Below are positions 54,965 to 63,992 of a stretch of DNA of 64,000 bases, in pieces. The stretch lies in contig NZ_SOZE01000006.1 in the NCBI RefSeq assembly GCF_004519315.1, forward strand, positions 186,001 through 250,000, read 5' to 3'. The notes under the pieces are model-generated. The model saw only the letters and a program-made list of their open reading frames with translations. It ran no database searches and had not been told where the DNA came from. The position numbers and the translations under genes are program-made. This DNA comes from Mucilaginibacter psychrotolerans (lineage in GTDB: Bacteria > Bacteroidota > Bacteroidia > Sphingobacteriales > Sphingobacteriaceae). The stretch's first letter is position 1; every line of letters begins with the position of its first letter.

Positions 54965-56539
54965 TTATTTAACTATCCAAAGGGCCTGGTAAATATCGTC
55001 CTTGCCGCCAAACTGGCTTTGCACTGCTGCATTGTAGTTGGTTGCATTAGCCGTACGCTCGTTAGCCGGGTACTGGTAACGCTGCGGGATAACACCACCA
55101 TCGGTGTTGCCCGGGCCGATATCAAATGCCGGGATACCTGTGCGGCGCCATTGGTAATAAGCTTCCTGACCAGAGTTACGGGCAAATGCCAGGTATTTCT
55201 GGGTTAAGATTTGCTTAAGACCATCGGCAGTGTTGCCCGCGTATTTAACAGCTGGCTGCGCGTAGTAGGTAGCATAGCTAAAAGTAACAGGGTATGATAC
55301 GTCATCGCCTAATAAACCACCGCTTTTTTGGAAAGTAACCGTGTTAGCACCATCGTTTACACCGTAGAAGCCAAAATCGGAATAGATACCGTTTTTGTAC
55401 CATGCTTCGGCATCGCCGGTAACCCAGCCCTGGTTTATTGCTTCTGCAATATTAAAGCACATTTCGGGATAGCCTACGATAAAGGTGTTTTCGCCGGTTA
55501 GGGTTTCGTAATAACGGTGACGGCCAATCAATGATATTTTACCAGCCTGTACCAGGTTAGTCATAGTACTTTGATCCTGGCCCGAAGCGCCGCCCACGAA
55601 TGAACGGAAATCGGTATCTCCAAAACCAAGGCCACGTGCAGGCTCGGCCACCTTCATAGCACGCAAATCGTTTAAAGATGCAAGCGTGTTAAGGTAAGTA
55701 GCAGCCATGTTATAACGTGTAGCATCGTTACCAAAGTTACGCGGGCTGTTTGGGTATATGCTGAATACGCCATCATAAACGTATTGCAGGTTATCATCCA
55801 TACCGCTCAGCAAAGGGTATTTTGTTGGATTGTTGATGATTGACGCGAATTGCGCTTTTACGTTCAACTCAGCATCTGTTGCTTTCTTGCTCAGGTTAAT
55901 CAGCACGCGCAGGCGGTAAGCGTTAACCACTTTTTGCCATTTGGTAAGGTCGCCCCTAAAGTAGAAATCGTATTTGCTATCAACCACGTAAGTACCGGTA
56001 GTAAGCTTGTTTACGGCATTCATTTCGCCAAGGTCTTTGTTAGCATCTTCTAACAAAGCCAAAGCATTGATGAACACTTGCTTTTGCGAATCGTACTTAG
56101 GCGTAAGGCCGTCTAAGCCTTTCAAAGCGTCGGTCATTGGCACATCGCCAACCTTCATGGTCATCCTCACAAAGAAATAAGCTCTGAAAAATTTGGCAAG
56201 CGCCAGGTATGGCTTAGATAGCGTAGCGTTTAGCTTGTTAGACTCTGTTTCCATCGCAACAACGTTGTTCAGGTTACTGTAATCTAAACCGGTGCTGCCT
56301 GTCCAATACTTGTTGTTATCATAATAAGTATAATTACAAGCCGTGTACTGGTTTTGGCGTTCTACCTGGTTGTAAGCCGACTCAAAAATAGCCGTCTCGA
56401 TATTTGGGAGCAACAAGGCCGGCGACAAACCTGTTACAGGCTGGTTTTTGTTTTGCACATCCTGGTCGAATTCTTTTTTACAGCCCGATGCCGCTACAAT
56501 GATGGCTAAAGAGGCTATAGTTATTTTTAATGATTTCAT
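54965..56539 (-). CDS. SusD-like nutrient-binding lipoprotein (SusD_2 type)
   Basis: A 524-residue lipoprotein (MKSLKITIASLAIIVAASGC). The fold shows SusD features: NVVAMETESNKLNATLSKPY, ALAKFFRAYFFVRMTMKVGDV with PMTDAL, NAYRLRVLINLSKK, YPEMCFNIAEAINQGW and a C-terminal GQEAYYQWRRTGIPAF with IPQRYQYPANE. This layout is the SusD/RagB-like type 2 group, often seen with transporters for peptides or small organic compounds rather than long glycans. It pairs with the SusC at 56575 and precedes two phosphatases, so a phosphorus compound is the likely ligand. Confidence 0.93.
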   Translation of the reverse strand: MKSLKITIASLAIIVAASGCKKEFDQDVQNKNQPVTGLSPALLLPNIETAIFESAYNQVERQNQYTACNYTYYDNNKYWTGSTGLDYSNLNNVVAMETESNKLNATLSKPYLALAKFFRAYFFVRMTMKVGDVPMTDALKGLDGLTPKYDSQKQVFINALALLEDANKDLGEMNAVNKLTTGTYVVDSKYDFYFRGDLTKWQKVVNAYRLRVLINLSKKATDAELNVKAQFASIINNPTKYPLLSGMDDNLQYVYDGVFSIYPNSPRNFGNDATRYNMAATYLNTLASLNDLRAMKVAEPARGLGFGDTDFRSFVGGASGQDQSTMTNLVQAGKISLIGRHRYYETLTGENTFIVGYPEMCFNIAEAINQGWVTGDAEAWYKNGIYSDFGFYGVNDGANTVTFQKSGGLLGDDVSYPVTFSYATYYAQPAVKYAGNTADGLKQILTQKYLAFARNSGQEAYYQWRRTGIPAFDIGPGNTDGGVIPQRYQYPANERTANATNYNAAVQSQFGGKDDIYQALWIVK

Positions 56540-56574
56540 GTAATGTTTCTTTTTGTTTGGTGATACTTTATCGC

Positions 56575-59500
56575 TTAGTAAACCACGTTTAAGTTGAAAC
56601 CGAAACTACGGGTAGTTGGGGTTTGCAGGTTGTACTCCAGGTTGGTTTGGCCAAGCTGGTTACGGCCCGGATACTGGTCAACGTCGATATCTTTGTACCC
56701 TGGTTTGAAGAAATACAGCAGGTTGCGGCCTACGATAGAGAACTCAACACGTGATAATGATAATTTCTTTACCAGGTTGGTTGGCAACGAGTAACCAATT
56801 ACAACTTCGCGCAGCTTTGCGTAAGTTTTGCTGATAACGGTATGCTGTGGGTCGTTGTAGAAGTTGTTTACGTAATCCTGCACATATTTTACAGGAGTAG
56901 TGTTTGATACGAATTGCAGCTGGCTGTAGTTAGAGATAACGCCTGTCAATGGGTCGAACTGTATGGCAGGGCTGCCTGGTGCAAGGGTTACGCCATCATG
57001 ACCCAATATTGGGGTACCATCGCTGTAAACTGCGCCTTTAAAGCCCGGATCGCCCCAGTGCTGCGATTCGTATAGACGAGCCGCGCCAATAACGCCTTCG
57101 TCTGTAACCTGGCCACGGCCGCCTTCAACAAGCTTGCGGTAAACCCTATCCTGTATTTTACCACCTACCATACCATCAAACTGGAACGATAGCGTAAATT
57201 GCCTGTAACGGAATTTGTTATTGATACCCCAGCTAAAGTCAGGGTCGGCGTTGCCCAAGTATTGCGATTTTGGCAAGTACCTTGGCAAGCCCGATGCATC
57301 GTGTATCACTTTACCATCCTGGGTCATGGCTTCGTATTTACCGTATAATTTATCAACACGGTCGCCTTTTACAAAAACCTGGTCGCCCGATACGATACCG
57401 GTTTGGCCTTCTGCAAAAGAATCGTAAACTTCTTTGTAAGTACCTACGTTCATCAACACATCCCATTTGAAGTTTTCACCAATAATAGGGCTGCCGTTAA
57501 TAGAGAACTCGTAACCGGTACGTTTGGTTGATAAACCATTGGTAACTAAAGTTTGTGCGCTACCGTTGGTTTCAGACAATTGTTGGTAGAACAATTGCGG
57601 ACCATCTTTATACTGGTAGTAAGTACCTGCAAAACCTAATCGGTCGTGCAGGAAACGCATCTCCAAACCACCTTCGTAGTTGGTACGGCTGTATGGTTTA
57701 ATAGCCGGGCTTATAGCTGTAGTTGGTGCATAAGCTGCGGTAACGTTACCGTAAGAGGTACCCAACGAGTAGGCTGGCTGTGCGGTTTGGTAGTTAGGGC
57801 CGCCATAGGTAGTTTGGTAAGCATCGCCGTAGCCAACAGGGTAACCGGCAGGGCCAATGTAAGTAGATGTACCGCCACTTTTTACGTTAGCATAGCTGGC
57901 GCGTAATTTCAGGAAAGAAATCACTTCGGGCAGTTTCACGTAATCAGAAATAGGGGTTGCAATACTAACTGAAGGATAAAAGTACGACTGGTTTTGCAGT
58001 GCAGATGATTTCTCGCTGCGGCCTGTTGCAGATATAGTGAAGTAATTTTTGTATGAGACGTCGGCAGATGCATAAGCACTGGTAGTGATTAGGCTTGAGC
58101 CGAAGTTATAAGCCCTAAGCGGGTTGATGGTGTTTTGGAACGTGTACACATCATGTATTAGCAACTGATCTGTTGATACGAAGGTTGAAGTGTATTTAAG
58201 ATTGCGCAAGGTACCACCAGCCAAAAGGTTAACCGAGATGCCTGTTTTAGCGATATCGTTTAAATTGTATTTAGCAATTAAGTCGGTGTTGTTTTCGAAG
58301 ATGTCGCGGCGGTCTTCGCGGTAGTTACCATGGCCATGCTCATCTCCATAAGGGTGTGCCGAAAATGGCTCCTTCTCTGTCCTCAACAAATTGTAAGTGG
58401 TGATGTTGCTCCTCAGCATAATGTCGAAATCTTTAGTAGGGCTGTAAGTAAACGAACCCCAGCCATAGATATCGTTTTTGTAATGGCCGCGTGTCCATTC
58501 GTAGCTCTGGAACCATGGGTTATGGTAACGTTTATACTCCACGAATTTCGATTGGATACCTTCTTTACCAGGCTGCCAGTAATCACGCATATCGTTGATG
58601 TTCCAGTCGGCACCAGTCCATATATCAACGTTATAGATAATACTGTTTGGGCCGTAGCTTACATCCGGTACGTTATCTGTGTACTGGCGGTTGTAGTTCA
58701 GGTTACCTTCAACCTTAATTTGCTTGGTAAGGTTGTAGCTGGCCATTAAGTTAAAGTTAACGGTATTCAAACCGGTATTTGGCGTAATACCACGCTGATA
58801 ACCATGCGTAACCGACATCCTAATGGTTGATTTATCCGAAGTTGAAGAAATGCTTAAGTTATTGCTGGTTAGCAAACCTGTTTGCAAAAAGCCTTCAAGG
58901 TTGTTTACGCCACGGGCAACCCATGGGGTTGGTTTAATGTGGCCTGTAAAGGTAGAACCATCGGCAAATGTGGTTACGTAGGTTTTGGTTGGGTCGTACT
59001 CGCCATCGTATTGTGGCAACATCAAACCTGCGTTAAGCCTTGGGCCCCAAACATCGTAATCACCATCGTTAACGCCACCGCCGGCGCCATCGCCAAATGC
59101 GTATTTGTCGTTATCGCCACCACCGTAGTTGTTCTGTACTTTAGGAATAGCAATGAAGCCCCTGTTGAACTGGGTGCTGGAGTTAAGCTCGATAGTGAAG
59201 CCTTTGGTAGCACTTTTTGCGCGTTTGGTGGTTATTAAAATAGCACCGTTTATACCACGGCTACCATATAAAGCAGCAGCGGTTGGGCCCTTTAATATAG
59301 TATAGGTATCTATATCATCTGCCGATATGTTTTTGGTATCGGAGTTGATGGGGATACCATCTACCACATAAAAATCAAGCGGCGAACCACGCAGCAACAC
59401 GGTTGGTGCAGCAAGTAACTCCTGGTTTATACCAATGTTTAAGCCAGCAACTTTACCGGTAAGGCTATTGATAGCATTCGGCTCGCGTGCCTTCACCAGG

Positions 59501-59898
59501 TCGGCACCACGCACTTCCTGTACCGAGTAGCCCAATTTCTTGGTCTCTTTCTTTACACCCAACGCGGTTACTACTACCTCGTTAAGTACCTTGCTTTCGG
59601 CTTTGAAGTTTAGGTTATATACAGCATCATCGCCAACGGCAATTTCCTGCGCTGCATAGCCTATAAATTTAAAAATCAGAACCTGGCCTTTTGCGGCGTT
59701 GATGCTGTAATGACCGTTTACATCTGTTACCGTACCCTGCTGGGTGCCTTTGATCGACACGGTAACCCCCGGTAAGGGCTGCTGTGTTTCATCGGTAACT
59801 TTACCTGTAATTTTTGATTGCGCCAGCAACATGCCGGGCAGCAAACAAAACATTACAACCGTTAAAACGGCCTTTAAATGTTTGTAAATCTGTTTCAT
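56575..59898 (-). CDS. SusC/RagA-family TonB-dependent transporter (phosphorus locus)
   Basis: A 1107-residue outer-membrane transporter. It has a signal peptide (GMLLAQ), a CarboxypepD_reg-like domain (ITGKVTDETQQPLPGVTVSI), plug with LNEVVVTALGVKKETKKLGY, the signature GSRGINGAILITTKRA, and a long barrel ending in FGFNLNVVY. It heads the operon SusC, SusD, phosphatase, phosphoesterase and probably GDPD. Its promoter region carries the 41-base block shared with the DUF5690 transporter gene, which argues for import of an organophosphonate or phosphonolipid-derived compound. The cargo assignment is inference. Confidence 0.93.
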   Translation of the reverse strand: MKQIYKHLKAVLTVVMFCLLPGMLLAQSKITGKVTDETQQPLPGVTVSIKGTQQGTVTDVNGHYSINAAKGQVLIFKFIGYAAQEIAVGDDAVYNLNFKAESKVLNEVVVTALGVKKETKKLGYSVQEVRGADLVKAREPNAINSLTGKVAGLNIGINQELLAAPTVLLRGSPLDFYVVDGIPINSDTKNISADDIDTYTILKGPTAAALYGSRGINGAILITTKRAKSATKGFTIELNSSTQFNRGFIAIPKVQNNYGGGDNDKYAFGDGAGGGVNDGDYDVWGPRLNAGLMLPQYDGEYDPTKTYVTTFADGSTFTGHIKPTPWVARGVNNLEGFLQTGLLTSNNLSISSTSDKSTIRMSVTHGYQRGITPNTGLNTVNFNLMASYNLTKQIKVEGNLNYNRQYTDNVPDVSYGPNSIIYNVDIWTGADWNINDMRDYWQPGKEGIQSKFVEYKRYHNPWFQSYEWTRGHYKNDIYGWGSFTYSPTKDFDIMLRSNITTYNLLRTEKEPFSAHPYGDEHGHGNYREDRRDIFENNTDLIAKYNLNDIAKTGISVNLLAGGTLRNLKYTSTFVSTDQLLIHDVYTFQNTINPLRAYNFGSSLITTSAYASADVSYKNYFTISATGRSEKSSALQNQSYFYPSVSIATPISDYVKLPEVISFLKLRASYANVKSGGTSTYIGPAGYPVGYGDAYQTTYGGPNYQTAQPAYSLGTSYGNVTAAYAPTTAISPAIKPYSRTNYEGGLEMRFLHDRLGFAGTYYQYKDGPQLFYQQLSETNGSAQTLVTNGLSTKRTGYEFSINGSPIIGENFKWDVLMNVGTYKEVYDSFAEGQTGIVSGDQVFVKGDRVDKLYGKYEAMTQDGKVIHDASGLPRYLPKSQYLGNADPDFSWGINNKFRYRQFTLSFQFDGMVGGKIQDRVYRKLVEGGRGQVTDEGVIGAARLYESQHWGDPGFKGAVYSDGTPILGHDGVTLAPGSPAIQFDPLTGVISNYSQLQFVSNTTPVKYVQDYVNNFYNDPQHTVISKTYAKLREVVIGYSLPTNLVKKLSLSRVEFSIVGRNLLYFFKPGYKDIDVDQYPGRNQLGQTNLEYNLQTPTTRSFGFNLNVVY

Positions 59899-59940
59899 TA
59901 ATTAATTGTTTTTGGAGTGAAAAGTTGTCGTTTTTGTGAG

Positions 59941-59981
59941 AGCAATACTAAACTTTGTTTATTATTTATAAACTAAGTTTA
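59941..59981 (-). promoter_or_regulatory. Promoter/operator of the phosphorus-locus SusC operon
   Basis: In the sense of SusC it reads from TAAACTTAGTTTATAAAT to GTTTAGTATTGCT and includes a GTTTAT-N3-ATAAAC-type palindrome. It ends on a -7-like TAGTATTG (59943-59950, minus). It matches 61432-61472 at 36 of 41 positions in the same orientation to its gene. Its end is 43 bases before the SusC start. It is a probable target of the XRE-cupin regulator at 60832. Confidence 0.72.
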
Positions 59982-60093
59982 CATTAACTAAACTTTATCA
60001 CTTTGTGTACTTAGGATTAAGCACAAGGGGAGATGGTAACAATTATATGATAGCGGCATGATAAAAACTTAACATGCCGCCAAGGATGGCGTT

Positions 60094-60663
60094 TTAATTG
60101 CGGCGCAGGTGGGCAAGCGCAAGCTGTTTCAAATGTGCAACGTTATCTACCGGGATGTGCTCCAGCTTGGCTTCATCGTCCCAGTAACGCATACGCACAA
60201 TAAGTTCGGCATCGGGGTGCTGCTCAAAAGCTTCTGCTTCGGCAGCACTCATTACGCCGCCCTGAAAGCTGAGGGTAACTTTGCTGGCCGGCGAAAGTTT
60301 ATCGTAATACTCGGGGTATTTATAGGTGAGGTAGCGCTTAGCTATTACGTGCCCGTTTACCAGGTTAGCCATACGTGCCGAAAAGCCCCGTTCGATCAAA
60401 TAATCAGACCCCAGCTTTTCATGATCTACATTACCCATGCCTGCCATACTCTCGGCAGTAGCGCATAAGTGCCCTATATCATGAAAAAAGGCCGCTAATA
60501 TAACCTCTGCATCGTAGCCCTCCGCTTCGGCGAGGGCAGCAGCTTGCGACATGTGTTCTAACTGCGAAACCGGCTCGCCGATGTAATCTTCATTACCGTG
60601 TAATTCGTACAGCGCAAAAACTTCGTCTACTATTTCTTCGGGGGTGCGTATTTCTGTAGGCAT
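60094..60663 (-). CDS. PhnZ-like HD-domain mixed-valent diiron oxygenase
   Basis: A 189-residue cytoplasmic HD-fold protein. The residues known from PhnZ, which turns (R)-2-amino-1-hydroxyethylphosphonate into glycine and phosphate, can be placed: Tyr27 and Glu30 in DYIGEPVSQLEH, His37, His61-Asp62 in FFHDIGHL, His81 in NVDHEKLG, His105 in VNGHVIAKRYL and Asp162 in YWDDEAK. Their spacing is the same as in PhnZ within one or two residues, as I recall it. This separates it from ordinary HD phosphohydrolases. The usual partner PhnY (2-oxoglutarate dioxygenase) is not in the window. It is divergent from the XRE-cupin gene. Confidence 0.88.
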   Translation of the reverse strand: MPTEIRTPEEIVDEVFALYELHGNEDYIGEPVSQLEHMSQAAALAEAEGYDAEVILAAFFHDIGHLCATAESMAGMGNVDHEKLGSDYLIERGFSARMANLVNGHVIAKRYLTYKYPEYYDKLSPASKVTLSFQGGVMSAAEAEAFEQHPDAELIVRMRYWDDEAKLEHIPVDNVAHLKQLALAHLRRN

Positions 60664-60831
60664 AGGGGCATGTTTATGGCCAAAGTAACGGGTTTTAATA
60701 TTATGGCAAAATTAAGTCTTCATGATATAATTTGTTAAACGCAGGAGTTGTTAAAATAAGCTAAATACCTTGCCTCCTTTAATTATATTATCTACTTTTC
60801 CAGCGTTCAACAAACAATTGCAGCATTCAGC

Positions 60832-61410
60832 ATGGAAGATGACGTACTGATACAGATCAGTAACCGCATAAAAGATAAGCGGCGCGAGAAAAACATAACC
60901 GTACAGGAACTGGCCATAAGGGCCAACGTAAGTAAGGGCCTTATTTCGCAGATAGAAAACAGCCGCACCATCCCCTCGCTGGTTGTGCTGATAGATATTA
61001 TTAAGGCGCTGGAGATAGATATGAATGTTTTTTTTAAAGACATCCACTCAGGCGACGGCAATTCCCCCCTCATCGTCCGCCGTAAGGCCGATTATGAGCA
61101 CTTCGAGAAAGAGCATGCCGAGGGTTTCCACTACCAGCGCATTTTTACCCAGTCGATAAAAAGTTCTACGGTAGATATTGTGATACTGGAACTGCAGCCA
61201 GATGCGCACCGCCCGCAGGTAGAAACCGAGGCCTACGAGTATAAGTACGTCCTCTCCGGCACCATAGAATACCAGTTCGGCGAAAAATCGTACACGCTTG
61301 CCGAAGGTGATTCGATGCTGTTTGATGGGCGCATACCGCATACGCCAAAAAACACAGGCACCACAAAGGCATGCATGCTGGTCGTCTATTTCTTTGAGGC
61401 AAAGGCATAG
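60832..61410 (+). CDS. XRE-family regulator with C-terminal cupin domain
   Basis: A 192-residue transcription factor. An HTH_3 domain covers about residues 7-62 (VQELAIRANVSKGLISQIEN, SRTIPSLVVLIDIIKALEID). A cupin_2 domain covers about 115-188 (YKYVLSGTIEYQFGEKSY, LAEGDSMLFDGRIPHTPKN). This design (PuuR/SutR type) usually senses a small metabolite. The gene sits between the PhnZ-like gene and the transporter operon, and the shared 41-base block starts 22 bases after its stop codon. It is the best candidate regulator of both promoters that carry the block. Confidence 0.9.
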   Translation: MEDDVLIQISNRIKDKRREKNITVQELAIRANVSKGLISQIENSRTIPSLVVLIDIIKALEIDMNVFFKDIHSGDGNSPLIVRRKADYEHFEKEHAEGFHYQRIFTQSIKSSTVDIVILELQPDAHRPQVETEAYEYKYVLSGTIEYQFGEKSYTLAEGDSMLFDGRIPHTPKNTGTTKACMLVVYFFEAKA

Positions 61411-61431
61411 ACCGTTTAAGATTTCTTAACT

Positions 61432-61472
61432 TAAAATTAGTTTATTATTAATAAACATAGTTTAGTTTTGCT
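61432..61472 (+). promoter_or_regulatory. Promoter/operator of the transporter-oxidoreductase operon
   Basis: It contains AGTTTATTATTAATAAAC, a 7-bp inverted repeat with a short centre, flanked by further AGTTTA units. It ends with TAGTTTTG (61463-61470), an exact TAnnTTTG -7 element. It matches the SusC upstream block at 36 of 41 positions. The transporter ATG is 76 bases downstream. Confidence 0.75.
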
Positions 61473-61547
61473 AAACAATATGGGCGATTTATAAAATCTC
61501 AATGTTTTTGATGATCTTGTCCGCTCTAAAATATAGCATCCCTAAAA

Positions 61548-62864
61548 ATGGCCATACCCATTGTTACTCAACTAAAAGCAAAAGTAGCTAACTGGCCTTA
61601 TTGGCTCATATCTATACTGGCGGCAATTGCGGCTTTCGGGGCATACACCTCTATGTACGCTTTTCGCAAAGCGTTTACTGCCGGCACATTTTTAGGCGAA
61701 CAATATTGGCATATCGATTATAAGGTATGGCTGGTAATTGCGCAAATTTTTGGCTACATGCTGAGCAAATTTTACGGCATCCGCTTTATTGCCGAAATAC
61801 GGGGCGCGAAACGCGGCATAACCATATTGGCGCTGGTTGGCGTTTCGTGGTTGGCACTGTTGGCTTTTGCGGTTACGCCTGCGCCTTATAATATCATTTT
61901 TCTTTTTATTAACGGTTTCCCGCTCGGGCTGATATGGGGCTTGGTTTTTGGCTACCTCGAAGGTCGCCGCTCTACAGAGTTTATGGCTGCAGTGCTTTCT
62001 ATCAGCTTTATCTTTGGTTCGGGTTTCGTAAAAACGGTAGGACAAACACTGATGCTCGTTTACCATGTAAACGAATATTATATGCCCTTTGCAACAGGGG
62101 CGCTGTTTGTATTACCGCTTATTTTGTTTGTAATGATGCTGGAGCTGATGCCGCCGCAAACGCCGGAGGATATCGCGCTGCGCACCGAGCGGCTGCCCAT
62201 GACTAAGCTGGAACGTAAACAGTTTATTGCCCGTTTCTTACCAGGCATTATACTTACGCTTTTTATTTATGTACTGATAACCATTATGCGCGATATACGC
62301 GACAACTTTAACGTAGAGATATGGAACAGCCTGGGCATAACAGACCGCACCATTTACGCCCGGATTGACACACAAATATCTGTTATTGTATTGGCAGCCA
62401 TGAGCTTGCTTATCCTCGTAAAAAAGAACCTGCGGGCGTTCAGCCTCATCCACCTCATGATCATTGTGGGTTGTTTGTTGGCGGGTGGTTCAACAGTAAT
62501 GTTTTCGCACAACATCATCAGCCCTATTGCGTGGATGACCATGGTTGGCCTTGGCTTATACCTTGTGTATGTGCCTTACAACGCCATATTTTTCGAACGC
62601 CTGATAGCTACCTTCCATTATAAAAGCAATGTTGGCTTTTTAATTTACCTGGCCGACTCTATAGGGTACCTGGGCAGTGTAAGCGTATTGCTGGTTAAAG
62701 AACTTGGCAGGCCAACCATCAGCTGGGCCGAATTTTTTAAGGAAGGTGCCATTGTTGTATCTATCGTAGGCGGCGTTTGCGGCTTACTGTCACTCCTGTA
62801 TTTTTACCGCTCGGCCCGCAATAAAGCAGTGGCCGATGCAGCCTCAAATATCGTAACTTTATGA
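61548..62864 (+). CDS. DUF5690-family MFS-like inner-membrane transporter
   Basis: A 438-residue protein with about 12 hydrophobic helices (YWLISILAAIAAFGAYTSMY, ITILALVGVSWLALLAFAV, LPGIILTLFIYVLITIM and others), with NGFPLGLIWGLVFGYLEGRR in the conserved loop after the fourth or fifth helix. It matches the DUF5690 family as I recall it, which often occurs beside phosphonate genes in Bacteroidota. It probably carries a phosphonate or its product across the inner membrane, with no ABC phosphonate importer seen nearby. Its stop overlaps the start of the oxidoreductase (ATGA), showing translational coupling. Confidence 0.85.
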   Translation: MAIPIVTQLKAKVANWPYWLISILAAIAAFGAYTSMYAFRKAFTAGTFLGEQYWHIDYKVWLVIAQIFGYMLSKFYGIRFIAEIRGAKRGITILALVGVSWLALLAFAVTPAPYNIIFLFINGFPLGLIWGLVFGYLEGRRSTEFMAAVLSISFIFGSGFVKTVGQTLMLVYHVNEYYMPFATGALFVLPLILFVMMLELMPPQTPEDIALRTERLPMTKLERKQFIARFLPGIILTLFIYVLITIMRDIRDNFNVEIWNSLGITDRTIYARIDTQISVIVLAAMSLLILVKKNLRAFSLIHLMIIVGCLLAGGSTVMFSHNIISPIAWMTMVGLGLYLVYVPYNAIFFERLIATFHYKSNVGFLIYLADSIGYLGSVSVLLVKELGRPTISWAEFFKEGAIVVSIVGGVCGLLSLLYFYRSARNKAVADAASNIVTL

Positions 62865-63991
62865 GTATCCCATCAGCAATCGTAATCGGTGCCGGCATTG
62901 TAGGCCTGGCCACCGCACGTGCCCTTGCCACACGCGGTTACGAGGTAACCGTTTTTGAACGTAACGAACGTGCCGTAGGCGCATCTATCCGTAATTTTGG
63001 TATGGTGTGGCCAATAGGGCAGCCAAACGGGCCGCTATTCGAACGGGCCATTTTATCGCGCAGCATATGGAAACAAACCTGTATGGAAGCCGGCATATGG
63101 CACGATGAGGTAGGCTCTCTGCACGTTGCCTATCATGACGACGAACTGGCTGTAATGGAGCAATATGCCGACATGAACCAGGGCTACCGCGATTGTGCAC
63201 TGCTTAGTCCGCAACAAACTTTGGCTAAATCAGAAGCCGTAAACCCAAACGGATTAAAGGGCGCATTATGGAGCAGTGCCGAAATGATTGTAGAGGCACG
63301 CGTAGCCATCGGCAAGATTGCGCAGCACCTGGCCGATAAATACGACGTTAAGTTCAATTGGAACACCGCTATAAGCCATGTGCAGCAAAATACCGTAGTA
63401 AGCGGTAATAGTAGCTGGCAGGCCGATGAGATATACGTTTGCAGCGGTGCCGATTTTGAAACGCTGTATCCCGAGCTTTTCAGTTCGTTCAAAATAACCA
63501 AGTGCAAGCTGCAGATGATGCGGCTGGCAGCGCAGCCCGAAGACTGGCGCATTGGCCCTGCCATTTGCGGCAGTTTAAGCATGGTGCATTACCCCGGTTT
63601 CCATGCTGCACCTGCAATAGCCGCCCTGCGCAGCCGCTATGAACAGGAGTACCCCGAATATCTTAAATGGGGCATACATGTAATGGCCGCGCAGAACCAC
63701 CTGGGCGAACTTACCGTTGGCGATTCGCATGAGTATGGCCTGGTGCACGACCCCTTTGATAAGGATTTTATTAACCAAATGATATTGGCTTACTTAAAAA
63801 CTTTCACCAACTTTAAAGATACCCGAGTTATACAAACCTGGCACGGCATATTACCCAAAATGACCACCGGCCAAACCGAACTGGTGTTGGATGCAGAACC
63901 CGGCGTAACCATCATCAACGGGCTTGGCGGCAACGGCATGACGCTCTCCTTCGGCCTTTGCGAGCAAATTATCGCCGCGAAGCACGGTTAA
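62861..63991 (+). CDS. FAD-dependent oxidoreductase, TIGR03364-like (aminophosphonate)
   Basis: A 376-residue DAO-family flavoenzyme. The FAD-binding GxGxxG is in AIVIGAGIVGLATARALATRG's start (Gly10-Gly15) and VFERNERAVGASIRNFGMVW carries the Glu for ribose plus the conserved RNFGMV segment. The C-terminal VTIINGLGGNGMTLSFGLCE contributes to the flavin site. RNFGMVWP and WHGILPKMTTGQTELV fit the TIGR03364 group, which is linked to phosphonate loci and proposed to oxidise aminophosphonates or their N-methyl forms. It follows the transporter with a 4-base overlap. A phosphonatase-like gene may follow outside the window. Confidence 0.85.
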   Translation: MSIPSAIVIGAGIVGLATARALATRGYEVTVFERNERAVGASIRNFGMVWPIGQPNGPLFERAILSRSIWKQTCMEAGIWHDEVGSLHVAYHDDELAVMEQYADMNQGYRDCALLSPQQTLAKSEAVNPNGLKGALWSSAEMIVEARVAIGKIAQHLADKYDVKFNWNTAISHVQQNTVVSGNSSWQADEIYVCSGADFETLYPELFSSFKITKCKLQMMRLAAQPEDWRIGPAICGSLSMVHYPGFHAAPAIAALRSRYEQEYPEYLKWGIHVMAAQNHLGELTVGDSHEYGLVHDPFDKDFINQMILAYLKTFTNFKDTRVIQTWHGILPKMTTGQTELVLDAEPGVTIINGLGGNGMTLSFGLCEQIIAAKHG

Positions 63992-63992
63992 A

